DNA of 64,000 nucleotides from Youngiibacter multivorans (GCF_017873395.1 NZ_JAGGKC010000017.1:23509-87508), one strand, 5' to 3'. Positions 1-8,926 are shown, counted from the stretch's first letter. The notes: generated by a model from the letters alone, not told the origin. Numbers and translations are program-made.

Positions 1-2
1 CG

Positions 3-617
3 ATGTTTGTTTTAGGACTTTTTATTCTCTCCTATGGTGTTGCCCTGGCAATAAGGTCTAAGCTTGGCGTATCCCCGATAAGCTCACTTCCTGTTGCAAT
101 AAGCAAGGTAACTGGAATGACTGTGGGACGAATAACCATATTCTTCTATCTTGTACTTGTTGTTGCGCAGATAATCATTCTAAGAAAGGACTTCAAGGTC
201 AAGAATCTGCTTCAGATAGCCTTTTCATCAGTATTTGGCTTCTTTACCGATTCAGCATTATCTGTTACAGCAGCCCTGGCACCTCAGTCATATATTATAA
301 AGCTTATATTCCTTCTGACGAGTGTTTTTCTTATGGGCTTGGCAGTATTCATGCTGCTGGTTGCAGATATCGTGAATAATTCTCCTGAAGCCCTCTGCAA
401 AGCGATTGCCGAGAAATACTCAATAGATTTTGCTAAAGTGAAAATCTGGTTCGACCTTTCCTGTGTTGCTATCTCTGCAACTGTTTCACTGATTTTCTTC
501 GGGAATATCGGATTGATCAGAGAAGGGACTATAATCGGAGCTCTTTTTATCGGCAAAATCGGAGGCTTCTTCTACAGAAGCTACAAGCACAAGGTAGTGT
601 CGATGCTCGGAATATAG
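3..617 (+). CDS. YczE/YitT-like integral membrane protein, 5' end probably outside the window
   Basis: About 205 residues with six or so hydrophobic segments. The opening resembles the YczE-type family (DUF6198), whose first helix is followed by a GVSP motif; here LGVSPISS lies at about residues 22-29. Related proteins usually carry some ten residues before this point, and the first ATG is only two bases inside the window, so the true start is probably upstream. The family is an uncharacterised set of membrane proteins in Firmicutes, sometimes adjacent to transcription factors or transporters; no substrate is known. It ends one base before the downstream acetyltransferase gene, so the two are likely co-transcribed. 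The fold assignment is fairly good; the function is unknown. Confidence 0.7.
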   Translation: MFVLGLFILSYGVALAIRSKLGVSPISSLPVAISKVTGMTVGRITIFFYLVLVVAQIIILRKDFKVKNLLQIAFSSVFGFFTDSALSVTAALAPQSYIIKLIFLLTSVFLMGLAVFMLLVADIVNNSPEALCKAIAEKYSIDFAKVKIWFDLSCVAISATVSLIFFGNIGLIREGTIIGALFIGKIGGFFYRSYKHKVVSMLGI

Positions 618-618
618 T

Positions 619-1104
619 ATGAGGATAATGGAATATGGCAGCACAGACAGCAATATGGATGAAAGACTCTTCCGGTACTGGCTCGAGGAACGAATGGAGC
701 TCTGGCCTGGTGAAGGAAGACATGATGAGCATACTGAAGAGATGCGTCAGATACTGACCGGTAAACCAGTCGATGGCGGAACTGAGTCGGGGCTTCTTAT
801 GTGCATGTCTGATGACAGTCTAGCAGGATTTCTTGAATACTCCATTAAGGATGGTATACCTGGATCACAAGTAATGTCTGCACATATTGAGGGTATCCAT
901 ACCCGTGAGCGTTACAGGCGAAATGGTATTGCAAAGGCTTTAGTAAATAGATTGCGTGAAATTGCAGAGAAAAAGGGAATTAAAAGACTAACCTCGGATA
1001 TTCAGCCCGGGAATGAAGCAAGCCTTCTTTTTCATTCAGCCATCGGATTTATAGTTACTGTCTCTGACAATGAAGCTGTATACCTTGAGAAAATAATAGG
1101 ATAA
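619..1104 (+). CDS. GNAT acetyltransferase resembling aminoglycoside 6'-N-acetyltransferases
   Basis: 161 residues. The N-terminal pattern W-x2-R-x2-LWP (about 21-30) followed by H-x3-M-x2-IL, and the later IEGIHTRERYRRNGIA segment (about 89-104), match the layout of AAC(6')-type GNAT enzymes: an acceptor-binding N-terminus, the R/Q-x-x-G-x-G/A acetyl-CoA loop (RRNGIA), and the C-terminal N-x2-S-x2-F/L-H-x3-GF motif (about 133-145). Such enzymes move an acetyl group from acetyl-CoA to an amine. Real resistance activity cannot be concluded from similarity alone because many chromosomal relatives have other substrates. It follows the membrane protein gene by one base and ends at a bidirectional terminator. 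Confidence 0.7.
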   Translation: MRIMEYGSTDSNMDERLFRYWLEERMELWPGEGRHDEHTEEMRQILTGKPVDGGTESGLLMCMSDDSLAGFLEYSIKDGIPGSQVMSAHIEGIHTRERYRRNGIAKALVNRLREIAEKKGIKRLTSDIQPGNEASLLFHSAIGFIVTVSDNEAVYLEKIIG

Positions 1105-1109
1105 AACAA

Positions 1110-1146
1110 AGCGAGTAAGGGCTAGCCCTTACTCGCTGCTATTTTT
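1110..1146. terminator. Bidirectional intrinsic terminator between convergent genes
   Basis: A perfect 28-base palindrome at 1110-1137 (14-base arms starting AGCGAGTAAGG) is followed by a T run at 1141-1147. It lies between the plus-strand acetyltransferase gene and the minus-strand permease gene and can serve both. Confidence 0.85.
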
Positions 1147-1151
1147 TTGTG

Positions 1152-2543
1152 CTATGCTATCTCTTCACTTTCAGCATCTATTGCAGACTCCTTGGAATCA
1201 CCTATGGAGAGCATAAGGTTCAGTGTTATTCCGACTATGGCTGCTGTAGCTATAGCTGGAAGCTGGGTACCGAACATAGGTATCATTCCGCCTTCGAAGT
1301 TGAAGCTTCCGCCAAGTCCCACTATAAGGATTACTGCGATTACAGCAAGGTTCTTCGAACTGAACATGTCTACCTTCTTGTCCATCATAATGGTGATTCC
1401 CTGAGCAGCTATTACTCCGAAGAGGTAAATCGAAAGTCCTCCGATTACAGCTGTTGGTATGGAATATACCATATTTATGAGCGGTGTGAACATTGAGATT
1501 ATCATTGTAAGTATGGCTGCAGCAATAAGCACAGGTACCGAGAAGTTCTTGGATATTGCCATAGCGCTTATATTTTCACCATAATTGGTTCCTGCCGGGC
1601 CGCCGATGAGTCCTGATACTATATCACCGATACCGTCACCTATAAGGTTAAGACCAAGCTTGTTCTCAAGGTCATACTTCTTTGTTGAGCCTTTCTTTCG
1701 GGCAAGGTCATTTACGTATATATCAAGCTGATAAATATGGGCAGTCGATTCAGGTATTGTCGCTATCGCTATTGGCATTATTGCAATTACAGCCGCAAGT
1801 GATGGCTTGGGGAATGTGAATATCGGAAGATTGAGTATGCTTGCTGAGGTTATTGTGTTGAAGTTTACGAAATCTATACCGGTTGATGCTCCGATTACAA
1901 GTGCAGACACATATCCAGTAAGAAGTCCGAACAATATAGGAAGCTGGCTAAGCTTGCCTTTGAGGTATACAGAGTATAGTATTGTTGATATGAGGGTTAT
2001 GAGTGCAATGACCCAGGCAAAGCTGGTTGCAAGGCTCTGGCTGCCCTCTGCGACAGTCGATGGGATTGCTGATGCATTTCCCATTGCGTTTGCTGAAAGG
2101 GATAGTCCTATGATGATTGCTATGCTTCCGGTGACAGTTGCTGGAAGGACTTTGTCAATGAAGGCCTTTCCGCTTTTCTTTATGATGTATCCGGCGATGA
2201 TTGATACGAAACCGGACATTATTATTCCGAATTGTGCGATTGATATCTTGTCATTGAGTGAATATGATGCGAATGCATCTGCGCTCATTATCGATGCAAT
2301 AGCTGCGATGTATGAGAAGCTTGATCCGTAGTAAAGAGGGATTTTTCTCCCAGTAACAAGTATAAATGCCAGTGTTGCAAGTCCGCTTGCGAATATGGTA
2401 GTTGAAACATGGAAACCGGTAATGAGTGCCACGAGAACAGTTGCCGGGAACATGACAACGATCTGCTGGAGCGCGAACGCTATGAGCTCGAGGAAGTCCG
2501 GTGTCTCGTCAGGTAGATACCCTGATACATGTTTGTTTTTCAT
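1152..2543 (-). CDS. Uracil/xanthine permease, NCS2 family
   Basis: 463 residues with about 12-14 hydrophobic segments, the length typical of UraA/PyrP-type NCS2 nucleobase:cation symporters in the cytoplasmic membrane. Visible family features are the QQIVVMFPATVL stretch in helix 1 (about 27-38), the YYGSSFSYIAA segment (about 71-81), and the PESTAHIYQ segment (about 264-272) that carries the conserved substrate-binding Glu. The GGPAGTNYGENI motif at about 315-326 fits uracil carriers better than xanthine or urate carriers. The start is preceded by AGGAGG. The leader contains an attenuator-like terminator, suggesting control by nucleobase or nucleotide supply. With adenine deaminase nearby, it fits nucleobase salvage. 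Confidence 0.85.
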   Translation of the reverse strand: MKNKHVSGYLPDETPDFLELIAFALQQIVVMFPATVLVALITGFHVSTTIFASGLATLAFILVTGRKIPLYYGSSFSYIAAIASIMSADAFASYSLNDKISIAQFGIIMSGFVSIIAGYIIKKSGKAFIDKVLPATVTGSIAIIIGLSLSANAMGNASAIPSTVAEGSQSLATSFAWVIALITLISTILYSVYLKGKLSQLPILFGLLTGYVSALVIGASTGIDFVNFNTITSASILNLPIFTFPKPSLAAVIAIMPIAIATIPESTAHIYQLDIYVNDLARKKGSTKKYDLENKLGLNLIGDGIGDIVSGLIGGPAGTNYGENISAMAISKNFSVPVLIAAAILTMIISMFTPLINMVYSIPTAVIGGLSIYLFGVIAAQGITIMMDKKVDMFSSKNLAVIAVILIVGLGGSFNFEGGMIPMFGTQLPAIATAAIVGITLNLMLSIGDSKESAIDAESEEIA

Positions 2544-2586
2544 TTAGCTGCCTCCTATTCTTTGAAACCCGCTTGGCCTGAAATGG

Positions 2587-2690
2587 CAAAAAAAAACTTG
2601 CCCAAGGCAAGATCGTATACTATCAGCATAATTGCTTCACAATATGACAAACCTTGCCGGTATCTCAGCACCTGGCTTAAAGATTTCTTT
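2587..2690 (-). promoter_or_regulatory. Attenuator-like leader of the uracil/xanthine permease gene
   Basis: Reading the minus strand, a hairpin GCC-A-GGT/ACC-GGC (about 2674-2655) is followed by GGCAAG, and 40-50 bases later by CTTGCC-TTG-GGCAAG (2611-2597) and nine T (2596-2588). The last part is an intrinsic terminator ahead of the gene. The upstream GGCAAG can pair with the CTTGCC arm instead, giving a possible antiterminator. This is the arrangement of a transcription attenuator or riboswitch. The ligand is unclear: I cannot find a full PyrR loop or any known purine aptamer. The CTGAGA in the first hairpin recalls part of a TPP aptamer but the other half is missing. Confidence 0.5.
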
Positions 2691-2830
2691 CAACAAATTA
2701 TTGCATATAACAAAGTCACTGTAAATAGGTATAAAACAAATTACGAAATCATCAGATATATACCATTTCATATTCATAGATGAACAAAAATAAAATTGAT
2801 AAATTGAGAAATTGCATAAGTGGAGGGAAA

Positions 2831-3361
2831 ATGTACAATAACATTGTAAGGCTGGCTGAGAAGTCGGACATCAACGAAATTGCTGAACTGTTTGACAGGC
2901 TTTGTGACAGACTTGAGAGTGGAACCAATTATCCCGGATGGAAAAAAGGTATCTATCCTGACAGAAGAACAGCTGAGCTATATGTGGGCAATGGGGAGCT
3001 CCACGTGATTACACTTGAAGGAAAGATTGCCGGCACCATCGTACTTTCTCAAGAGCCTGAAGAAGCGTATGATGAAGTGAAATGGAGATATGAGTGGAAA
3101 TATGACAATCTGTTCGTAATCAGGACATTTACCGTAGATCCTGAGTTTTGGGGAATTGGTCTTGGGGAAAGGCTGCTTGACCATGCAGTTAATTATGGAA
3201 GGAGAATTGGGATTAAAGCCATGCGACTGGATGTATTGCAAACAAATCTGCCTGCTATAAGGCTATACGAGAAATCTGGATTTGAGTATGCAGGTACAGT
3301 GGACTTAAGGCTCAACATACCCGGATTGAAGTGGTTCAGGCTCTATGAGAAGAGCATTTAA
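2831..3361 (+). CDS. GNAT family N-acetyltransferase
   Basis: 176 residues from the ATG at 2831, which has GGAGGG four bases upstream. In-frame codons reach back to 2780 but that start has no ribosome binding site. GNAT features: strand beta4 FVIRTFTVDPEFWGIGLGERLL (about 96-117) with the Q/R-x-x-G-x-G/A-like loop WGIGLG, then the C-terminal N-x-x-A-x-x-L-Y-x-x-x-GF motif (about 146-158). The N-terminus IVRLAEKSDINEIAELFD is the common start of this superfamily. The substrate is unknown. The gene stands alone with AT-rich flanks. Confidence 0.75.
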   Translation: MYNNIVRLAEKSDINEIAELFDRLCDRLESGTNYPGWKKGIYPDRRTAELYVGNGELHVITLEGKIAGTIVLSQEPEEAYDEVKWRYEWKYDNLFVIRTFTVDPEFWGIGLGERLLDHAVNYGRRIGIKAMRLDVLQTNLPAIRLYEKSGFEYAGTVDLRLNIPGLKWFRLYEKSI

Positions 3362-3558
3362 ACAGGAATGTACCTGTAAATGTTACAAATTTGTCAATTT
3401 ATTAGAATTGTGTTCATATATCATTACAATTCAATTAAGAAAGTGATATTATGATAATAAGAGGAAGAAATCTCACCGGCGCAAAAGACAGAATATTCTG
3501 ATTTCAACTTCTTAAGTATAAAGGCAAGTGTGCTGAATTGATTATCCGAGGTGAGTTT

Positions 3559-4017
3559 ATGGAAAAACAGTTAACAAAAGAGAAGTTGGTAGAAGCAAGG
3601 ACAGTTGAACCAGGCATAAAGAAAGATGACGATGTCAAAAGAAGAGAGATTGAAAAGGCGTCACTAAATACTGTGATTACTGATTTCAATCAGTTCTTCA
3701 ACTTTTTGAACCTTAACGGGTCATGGTACAGATGGGTATCTGGTGACTATCAGATATCAAAGGTTGACAGCATAGGTGAGACTATGTGCAAGTATCTTTC
3801 AATGTTCTGTGAAGAAAATGGGATATCACAAGATAGTTTCATGAGCATAAACCACATGATAACAGTCTCGCATAGAGGGGTTTACTACCTGTTCAGAACG
3901 CTGAACGGCAATTGTGATTATGCAGCTGTATCCATAGCTGAGTTGAGACCAAAGGCAAGGATAATTCCATGGACCACTCTATCAAGCTTTATTCAAAGGA
4001 AATTTGAAGAAATCTAG
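3559..4017 (+). CDS. Hypothetical soluble protein
   Basis: 152 residues from the ATG at 3559, chosen because GAGGTGAG lies a few bases upstream. I do not recognise the family. The N-terminus (about 1-38) is rich in Lys, Glu and Asp and probably extended. The rest looks globular, with aromatic residues clustered in FFNFLNLNGSWYRWV (about 48-62) and a C-terminal block starting ARIIPWTTL. There is no signal peptide or membrane segment. A 12-base palindrome CAGAATATTCTG lies upstream at 3489-3500 and may be a regulator site. The gene ends at a strong shared terminator. Confidence 0.6.
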   Translation: MEKQLTKEKLVEARTVEPGIKKDDDVKRREIEKASLNTVITDFNQFFNFLNLNGSWYRWVSGDYQISKVDSIGETMCKYLSMFCEENGISQDSFMSINHMITVSHRGVYYLFRTLNGNCDYAAVSIAELRPKARIIPWTTLSSFIQRKFEEI

Positions 4018-4018
4018 G

Positions 4019-4063
4019 AATAGCTGACCCAGGCACGAAATTGTGCCTGGGTCAGCTATTTTA
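4019..4063. terminator. Bidirectional intrinsic terminator
   Basis: Perfect 18-base arms (4019-4036 and 4043-4060) separated by GAAATT form a very stable hairpin, with T-rich sequence on both sides. It ends the hypothetical gene on the plus strand and the adenine deaminase gene on the minus strand. Confidence 0.85.
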
Positions 4064-5794
4064 TGGCTTCTGATTGAATAGTCCTATGAACCTGCCAAGT
4101 GAAGAGCTATAGAGCCCTTTATCGGTTATCTTGATTTCTGGTATTACTGGAAGCGCTAGGAATGACAGAGTCAGGAAAGGATCGAAGTCAAGACCGCTAA
4201 ATACAGACTGCGCCATGGACTTCAGGTCCCCGATGACATCGATGAGGTCAGCAAGCGACCTTCCTGATATGAGTCCTGCAATTTCAAGGGGAAGCTCAGT
4301 CAGAACCTTCCCATCAGAAAAGATAACTACACCGCCGCCGATTTCCTTAAGCCTGTTACAGGCTGAAGCCATATCCTGGTCATTGGTACCTATCACAATT
4401 ATGTTGTGTGAATCATGTGATACCGAAGTAGCTACAGCTCCCTTATCAAGATGGAATCCTCTGACCAATCCCAGGGCTACATTCCCTGTATTCTTATGTC
4501 TTTCCACAATCCCTATCTTTATAATGTCTTCCGGGATATCAGACACGAAGCTCAGTGACTTGTCCATCCTGATTTCATGATGCCTGGTCAGGAGGCTGTT
4601 CTTGACGATTTCCATCAGATTTACCGTACCGGTACCAGGAATATCCATTCTGAAGCTTGATGCTTCGAGTTTCTTGAAGTTCATTGTGTTCCTTATTGGG
4701 GGAGTTACGCTGGATGAAAAATCAAAATTTACACCATCAACTCCATACACTTTGCTTCCCCTCTTGTAGACGCTTCTTATACTGAAATCGCTCAGGCTGT
4801 CGAGTACGACGAAGTCAGCCCTGTAACCTGGTGCAACGGCGCCAGACTCCTTTAGACCATAGCATTCCGAAGGATTTATGGTAGCCATGCGTATTGCATC
4901 CACAGGTTCAACGCCAAAAGATATCGCCCGTCTGACTAAAGAGTCGATGCTTCCATATTTATAAAGCTCATCTATATGCATGTCATCGGTGCAAAAGGTG
5001 AACCTTCTGAGATTATCCTTGTTCACAAGTCCAATGAGAGAATCAAAATTCTTTGCAGCGGTTCCTTCCCTGATATGGATATACATACCCTTCGACAGCC
5101 TGTCCGTGGCCTCTTCGGGTGTGACGCATTCATGGTCGGTGGATATGCCTGCAGTCCTGAAAATATTTGAGCCAAGTGCGTTCAGTTCAGATCCGTGACC
5201 ATCTATGACCAGGCCTCTGTTTCTAGCTGTCAGCAGCTTCATCATCATATCCTCATCACATCCGGCTACAGAAGGCATATCCATGACTTCAGCGAGCCCC
5301 AGGACCCTTTCGCTGTCATAAAGCGGCAGAAGGTCATTTGATTTCAGCTCCGCACCAGATGTATCCAGTTGAGTTGATGGAACGCAGGATGAGAGCATGA
5401 AGTAGAAATCGACTGGAAGTCCTTCAGACGATTCAAGCATATAGCGTATTCCATCAGCACCTAGAACATTCGCTATTTCATGAGGATCGGCAACCATTGC
5501 CCCTATGCCATGCATGCAAGCAGCTTCTGAAAGAACCCTGCAGGTTGATAGAGTGGATTCCACGTGTATGTGTGAATCGATGAGTGAAGGTGCGACATAG
5601 GCGCCTTCAAGGTCAATGATCTCATCAGCCTCATATTCACCGTAGCCTACAATATAGCCGTCCTTGATTCCGATGCCTGTATCAATGACTTTCCCGCTGA
5701 ACACATCAATGAGTCTGGCATTGCGAAGTGAAAGGTCGCACCAGATTTCTCCCTTTGAGGCTTTGATCAATGAGGTTAGAGTGTTTATATCCAT
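4061..5794 (-). CDS. ade: Adenine deaminase
   Basis: 577 residues from the ATG ending at 5794, preceded by GGGAGGATC. Codons further upstream stay open to 5977 but would run through the terminator of the neighbouring gene. This is an amidohydrolase-superfamily enzyme of the AdeC/YfiC type that converts adenine to hypoxanthine and ammonia. Visible motifs: the metal-binding DSHIHVEST (about 75-83), VADPHEIANVLG (about 105-116), VIDGHGSEL (about 199-207), STDHECVTPEEA (about 222-233) and CTDDMH (about 270-275). The C-terminal domain contains VSHDSHNIIVIG, typical of this family. Length matches family norms (570-600). It fits purine salvage alongside the nucleobase permease. Confidence 0.92.
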   Translation of the reverse strand: MDINTLTSLIKASKGEIWCDLSLRNARLIDVFSGKVIDTGIGIKDGYIVGYGEYEADEIIDLEGAYVAPSLIDSHIHVESTLSTCRVLSEAACMHGIGAMVADPHEIANVLGADGIRYMLESSEGLPVDFYFMLSSCVPSTQLDTSGAELKSNDLLPLYDSERVLGLAEVMDMPSVAGCDEDMMMKLLTARNRGLVIDGHGSELNALGSNIFRTAGISTDHECVTPEEATDRLSKGMYIHIREGTAAKNFDSLIGLVNKDNLRRFTFCTDDMHIDELYKYGSIDSLVRRAISFGVEPVDAIRMATINPSECYGLKESGAVAPGYRADFVVLDSLSDFSIRSVYKRGSKVYGVDGVNFDFSSSVTPPIRNTMNFKKLEASSFRMDIPGTGTVNLMEIVKNSLLTRHHEIRMDKSLSFVSDIPEDIIKIGIVERHKNTGNVALGLVRGFHLDKGAVATSVSHDSHNIIVIGTNDQDMASACNRLKEIGGGVVIFSDGKVLTELPLEIAGLISGRSLADLIDVIGDLKSMAQSVFSGLDFDPFLTLSFLALPVIPEIKITDKGLYSSSLGRFIGLFNQKP

Positions 5795-5918
5795 AAAGAT
5801 CCTCCCCTCAGAATGTATTTGGATTAGCATATACCCTGTATAGTCAAGTGTCAACGCATATTCTGAGTCTATTCTTTTAACCCGAGGTAAATTTTGCAAA
5901 GTATCTGATAAGTATCCG

Positions 5919-5948
5919 CAAAAAAACAGCGCATGTTCAATGCGCTGT
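5919..5948 (-). terminator. Intrinsic terminator of the S9 peptidase gene
   Basis: Nine-base arms ACAGCGCAT (5926-5934) and ATGCGCTGT (5940-5948) with a five-base loop. On the minus strand they are followed by six T. It lies just after the stop of the peptidase gene and upstream of the adenine deaminase start. Confidence 0.8.
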
Positions 5949-5955
5949 GAAGTTT

Positions 5956-7938
5956 CTATAGATACCTGCCGAACCATTCGGTCATTTCTTTCAGCCGCCT
6001 TATCCTGTGAAGTGGCTTGCCGCTTCTTGAAAGCTCGTGGTTTTCTCCCTTGAACATGCAGAACCTTGCAGGGACACTGTTGTCCTTCAGTGCCGTATAC
6101 ATCTGGAGACCTTCAACCAGCCAGCATCTGTAGTCTTCATCAGAGTGAAGGAATAAGGTAGGTGTCCGCACCTTGTCCGCATATTTAAGTGGCGAGTGCC
6201 ACCAAAGCTTTTCGCTGTCAGTCCAGGGTGTTTCACCAATCTGGTCGCTGGCAAAATAGTAGCCGATATCGGTAGTTGAATACATTGAAATCCAATTCGA
6301 GATGCTTCTTTCTGAAACTGCTGCTTTGAACCTGTCAGAATGACCAATGATCCAGTTGGTCATGAAGCCGCCATATGAACCTCCGGTGACACCGATTCGG
6401 TCGCTGTCAATTTCGGCATAGGTTTCAATCGCCTTATCCAGGAATGATATGATATCTTCATAGTCGATAGTGCCATATTTTCCCCTGATATCAGAAAATT
6501 CGTTTCCCTTGCCGTCACTTCCCCTCGGGTTGCAGTAGACTACAAAGTATCCAAGATTGGAAAGTACCTGCATCTCATGGTGGAATACATTGCCGAAGAC
6601 AGTCTTTGGACCGCCGTGTATGCTGAGTATGCAGGGATATTTTTTTCCTTCTTCAAACATCGCAGGTCGTATAACGAAGCCTTCTATATCAGTTGACCCA
6701 GATGATTTCAAAACCAATCGTTCCGGAATGGAAACTGTTCTATCCTTTAAGATACCCGTATTGAAGGAAGTCAGGGGCTCCTGACTGCCAGAAGAATATA
6801 TCTCCTGGAGAGAATTCTCCTGCATGCCGATATAAATAATGTTGCCTTCACAGACGGAAAATCCGTCCACAGTACCGGTAATACTTATAACTTCATCTAG
6901 GTTCCCGCCTGCATCAATTCTCCTGAGTTTGCAATCAGTACCCTCAGTCGTGAGAAAATAGAGGAAACCTCTGTCTGTTGTCTTTTCCTGTGATGATCCA
7001 TATCTTGAATCGGTGCCGACTGAATTGTATAGTGAAAGGTCCATTTCAGGAGAAAGATTTCTGAAGTCAGAACCATCGATCCTTGATGTGAATATCTGCT
7101 TGTTTTCATTGAGGCCATATGTAAGCATGTTGCTGCCTGTAAGAACCAGATGCTCATCATCAAGAAAGCCTGCATATCCATAGTTCATGGCGATAAGTGG
7201 AGGAGAACTTAGCTTTCCGTCTGAATATATCAGGACATCATTTGCAAGCTCCATCTTATCCTTGAAGGTAGTGGCTATTATGACTGCCTTGTCCTTTGAT
7301 TTGTTGATCCGCAGCGATTCAACATCGGTGAACTCACCGGTTATGTAATTTTTGAAGGAACCGTCGGAATTGAACAGGGCAAGCCTGCTTCTTTTCCTGC
7401 TTGTGAATCCTGAGCCGTTGGACCAGTAGGGTATTTCCTCAAGCACCTCGTAATCCTTCTCTTCCTTCCTTCTTTTAAGCTCCTTCGAACGATCTTCACC
7501 CTCAAGCCCAAGAAGCTCATGGCTATTCGAATCGAATGTGACTGTTGCGATTACGGAACCATCGAAGAGGAACTCGTAGGTACCGAGTTCTTTCTTGAAG
7601 CTAAGGTATTTGTCCGCTTCACCGCCATGGATGTTAATCTTGTACAGCTCTGTGATTTCTTCAAGTGCTTCGGATTTTTCCTTATCTTTTTCATCGCGCA
7701 TCGCTGTGAAGACGATATTTTCATCATCCAGCCATTTGAACTGGGTTTCCTTGTTGGATGAAGTGAGTTTTCTTGTCTTTCCTGATTCTACATTAAGGAT
7801 ATATAGGGTTGAGTCATACCGGTTCTCTTCCAGGTTCATCAAATGGACCACAAAGCAGGCGTTCTTTCCATCAGGAGAGTGCCTTATACCTGAAAGAAAT
7901 CTGTAGTTCTTGAAGTCTTCTATAGTAAGCCGTTCCAT
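5956..7938 (-). CDS. S9 family prolyl oligopeptidase-type serine peptidase
   Basis: 660 residues from the ATG ending at 7938; GGGGAGGA lies about nine bases upstream, and the earlier in-frame ATG at 7965 has none. The N-terminal part is a beta-propeller-like region (about 1-400) as in acylaminoacyl peptidase and dipeptidyl peptidase relatives. The C-terminal alpha/beta hydrolase domain has HGGPKTVFG (oxyanion region), nucleophile Ser in GGSYGGFM (about 521), Asp in SDEDYR (about 602) and His in GENHEL (about 634). No signal peptide is seen, so it is cytoplasmic and probably degrades short peptides. It is a monocistronic gene with its own terminator. Confidence 0.88.
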   Translation of the reverse strand: MERLTIEDFKNYRFLSGIRHSPDGKNACFVVHLMNLEENRYDSTLYILNVESGKTRKLTSSNKETQFKWLDDENIVFTAMRDEKDKEKSEALEEITELYKINIHGGEADKYLSFKKELGTYEFLFDGSVIATVTFDSNSHELLGLEGEDRSKELKRRKEEKDYEVLEEIPYWSNGSGFTSRKRSRLALFNSDGSFKNYITGEFTDVESLRINKSKDKAVIIATTFKDKMELANDVLIYSDGKLSSPPLIAMNYGYAGFLDDEHLVLTGSNMLTYGLNENKQIFTSRIDGSDFRNLSPEMDLSLYNSVGTDSRYGSSQEKTTDRGFLYFLTTEGTDCKLRRIDAGGNLDEVISITGTVDGFSVCEGNIIYIGMQENSLQEIYSSGSQEPLTSFNTGILKDRTVSIPERLVLKSSGSTDIEGFVIRPAMFEEGKKYPCILSIHGGPKTVFGNVFHHEMQVLSNLGYFVVYCNPRGSDGKGNEFSDIRGKYGTIDYEDIISFLDKAIETYAEIDSDRIGVTGGSYGGFMTNWIIGHSDRFKAAVSERSISNWISMYSTTDIGYYFASDQIGETPWTDSEKLWWHSPLKYADKVRTPTLFLHSDEDYRCWLVEGLQMYTALKDNSVPARFCMFKGENHELSRSGKPLHRIRRLKEMTEWFGRYL

Positions 7939-8002
7939 TAGTACATTCCTCCCCGTGTTGACCATAATATGATATTACAAGATTTTGTTGTCACTTGTCT
8001 AT

Positions 8003-8035
8003 ACAAAAGAGAAGCCCTGCGATTTGCAGGGCTTC
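8003..8035 (-). terminator. Intrinsic terminator of sodA
   Basis: Ten-base arms GAAGCCCTGC (8011-8020) and GCAGGGCTTC (8026-8035) with loop GATTT; on the minus strand TCTTTTG follows. It is positioned just after the superoxide dismutase stop codon. Confidence 0.75.
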
Positions 8036-8063
8036 CTTGAAACTTTAGGCCGTTTCAATATGT

Positions 8064-8672
8064 TTATTTGAGAGCTTCGAATTCCTTAGAAACCGCGCTC
8101 CAGTTTACTACGTTGAACCATTCCTTGATATAGTCAGGTCTTCTGTTCTGATACTTCAGGTAGTAAGCATGCTCCCATACATCAAGTCCGAGTATAGGAT
8201 GTTTTCCTTCGGTTATCGGATTATCCTGATTTGCAGTGGATACTACTTCCAGCTCACCATCATTTATAACCAGCCATGCCCATCCTGAACCGAATCTTCC
8301 GGCAGCTGCCTTTGCGAATACATCCTTGAATGCATCAAGGCTGCCGAATTTCTTCTCAATTGCCTCAAGAAGTGCACCTTCAGGTGCCTGACCTTCAGCC
8401 TTTGACATCCAGTTCCAGAATCTTGAGTGATTCAGATGACCGCCTCCGTTGTTTCTGACTGCTGTCCTTATGTCTTCAGGTATTGAGTCAAGTTCCCTGA
8501 CGAGCTCCTCGATACTCTTTTCCTGAAGCTCAGGATATTTTTCAAGCGCTGCATTCAGATTGTTAATGTACGCCTGATGATGCTTTGTGTGATGTATTGT
8601 CATTGTGGTTTCATCTATGTAAGGCTCCAAAGCGGAATACTCGTATGGAAGTTTTGGTAATTCATGTTTCAT
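8064..8672 (-). CDS. sodA: Superoxide dismutase, Fe/Mn type
   Basis: 202 residues, the usual family length. It converts superoxide to oxygen and hydrogen peroxide in the cytoplasm. The four metal ligands are visible: His27 in IHHTKHH, His82 in GGHLNHSRFW, Asp164 and His168 in DVWEHAYY. The GGHLNH and KYQNRRPDY motifs are the standard signatures, and the sequence is closer to the Mn form, though metal choice cannot be fixed by eye. The start has CGGAGG upstream. A hairpin CCGAAG/CTTCGG at 8702-8718 lies in the leader, and a Fur-like box at 8749-8767 overlaps the likely promoter, so iron or metal control is plausible. Confidence 0.95.
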   Translation of the reverse strand: MKHELPKLPYEYSALEPYIDETTMTIHHTKHHQAYINNLNAALEKYPELQEKSIEELVRELDSIPEDIRTAVRNNGGGHLNHSRFWNWMSKAEGQAPEGALLEAIEKKFGSLDAFKDVFAKAAAGRFGSGWAWLVINDGELEVVSTANQDNPITEGKHPILGLDVWEHAYYLKYQNRRPDYIKEWFNVVNWSAVSKEFEALK

Positions 8673-8748
8673 GTTAATTTCCTCCGTTATTCAATCATTT
8701 TCCGAAGAGTTACTTCGGCTGTTTCTATGAACTTAGTATATTGCAAAT

Positions 8749-8767
8749 GAGAATGATAATCAATAGC
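8749..8767. promoter_or_regulatory. Fur-family operator upstream of sodA
   Basis: GAGAATGATAATCAATAGC matches the 19-base Fur consensus at 16 of 19 positions, and the 7-1-7 form at 12 of 14 positions. It lies about 80 bases upstream of the sodA start, where a promoter is expected. Fur, PerR and Zur boxes resemble each other, so the exact regulator is not settled. Confidence 0.6.
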
Positions 8768-8926
8768 ATGCAATTAAATTAATCCTTATTCAATTCAATA
8801 TTAACTTTTTGTTCATAAATTCACCATTATTTCTAAAGGAAATTGATAAATCAATTTGATTCGCCTTTAAAAAATCACAAAATAAAATATAATGGAGAGA
8901 AGGATATTCAATGCGGAGGCTATATG

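Noticed and set aside
2655..2690. Possible TPP riboswitch before the permease gene, from GGTGCTGAGA
   Set aside because: Only the first conserved block is there. The second half of the TPP aptamer is missing, and the gene product is a nucleobase permease.
5795..5977. Longer N-terminus for adenine deaminase
   Set aside because: The extension covers the terminator of the neighbouring gene and is not family-like; the ATG at 5794 has a good ribosome binding site.
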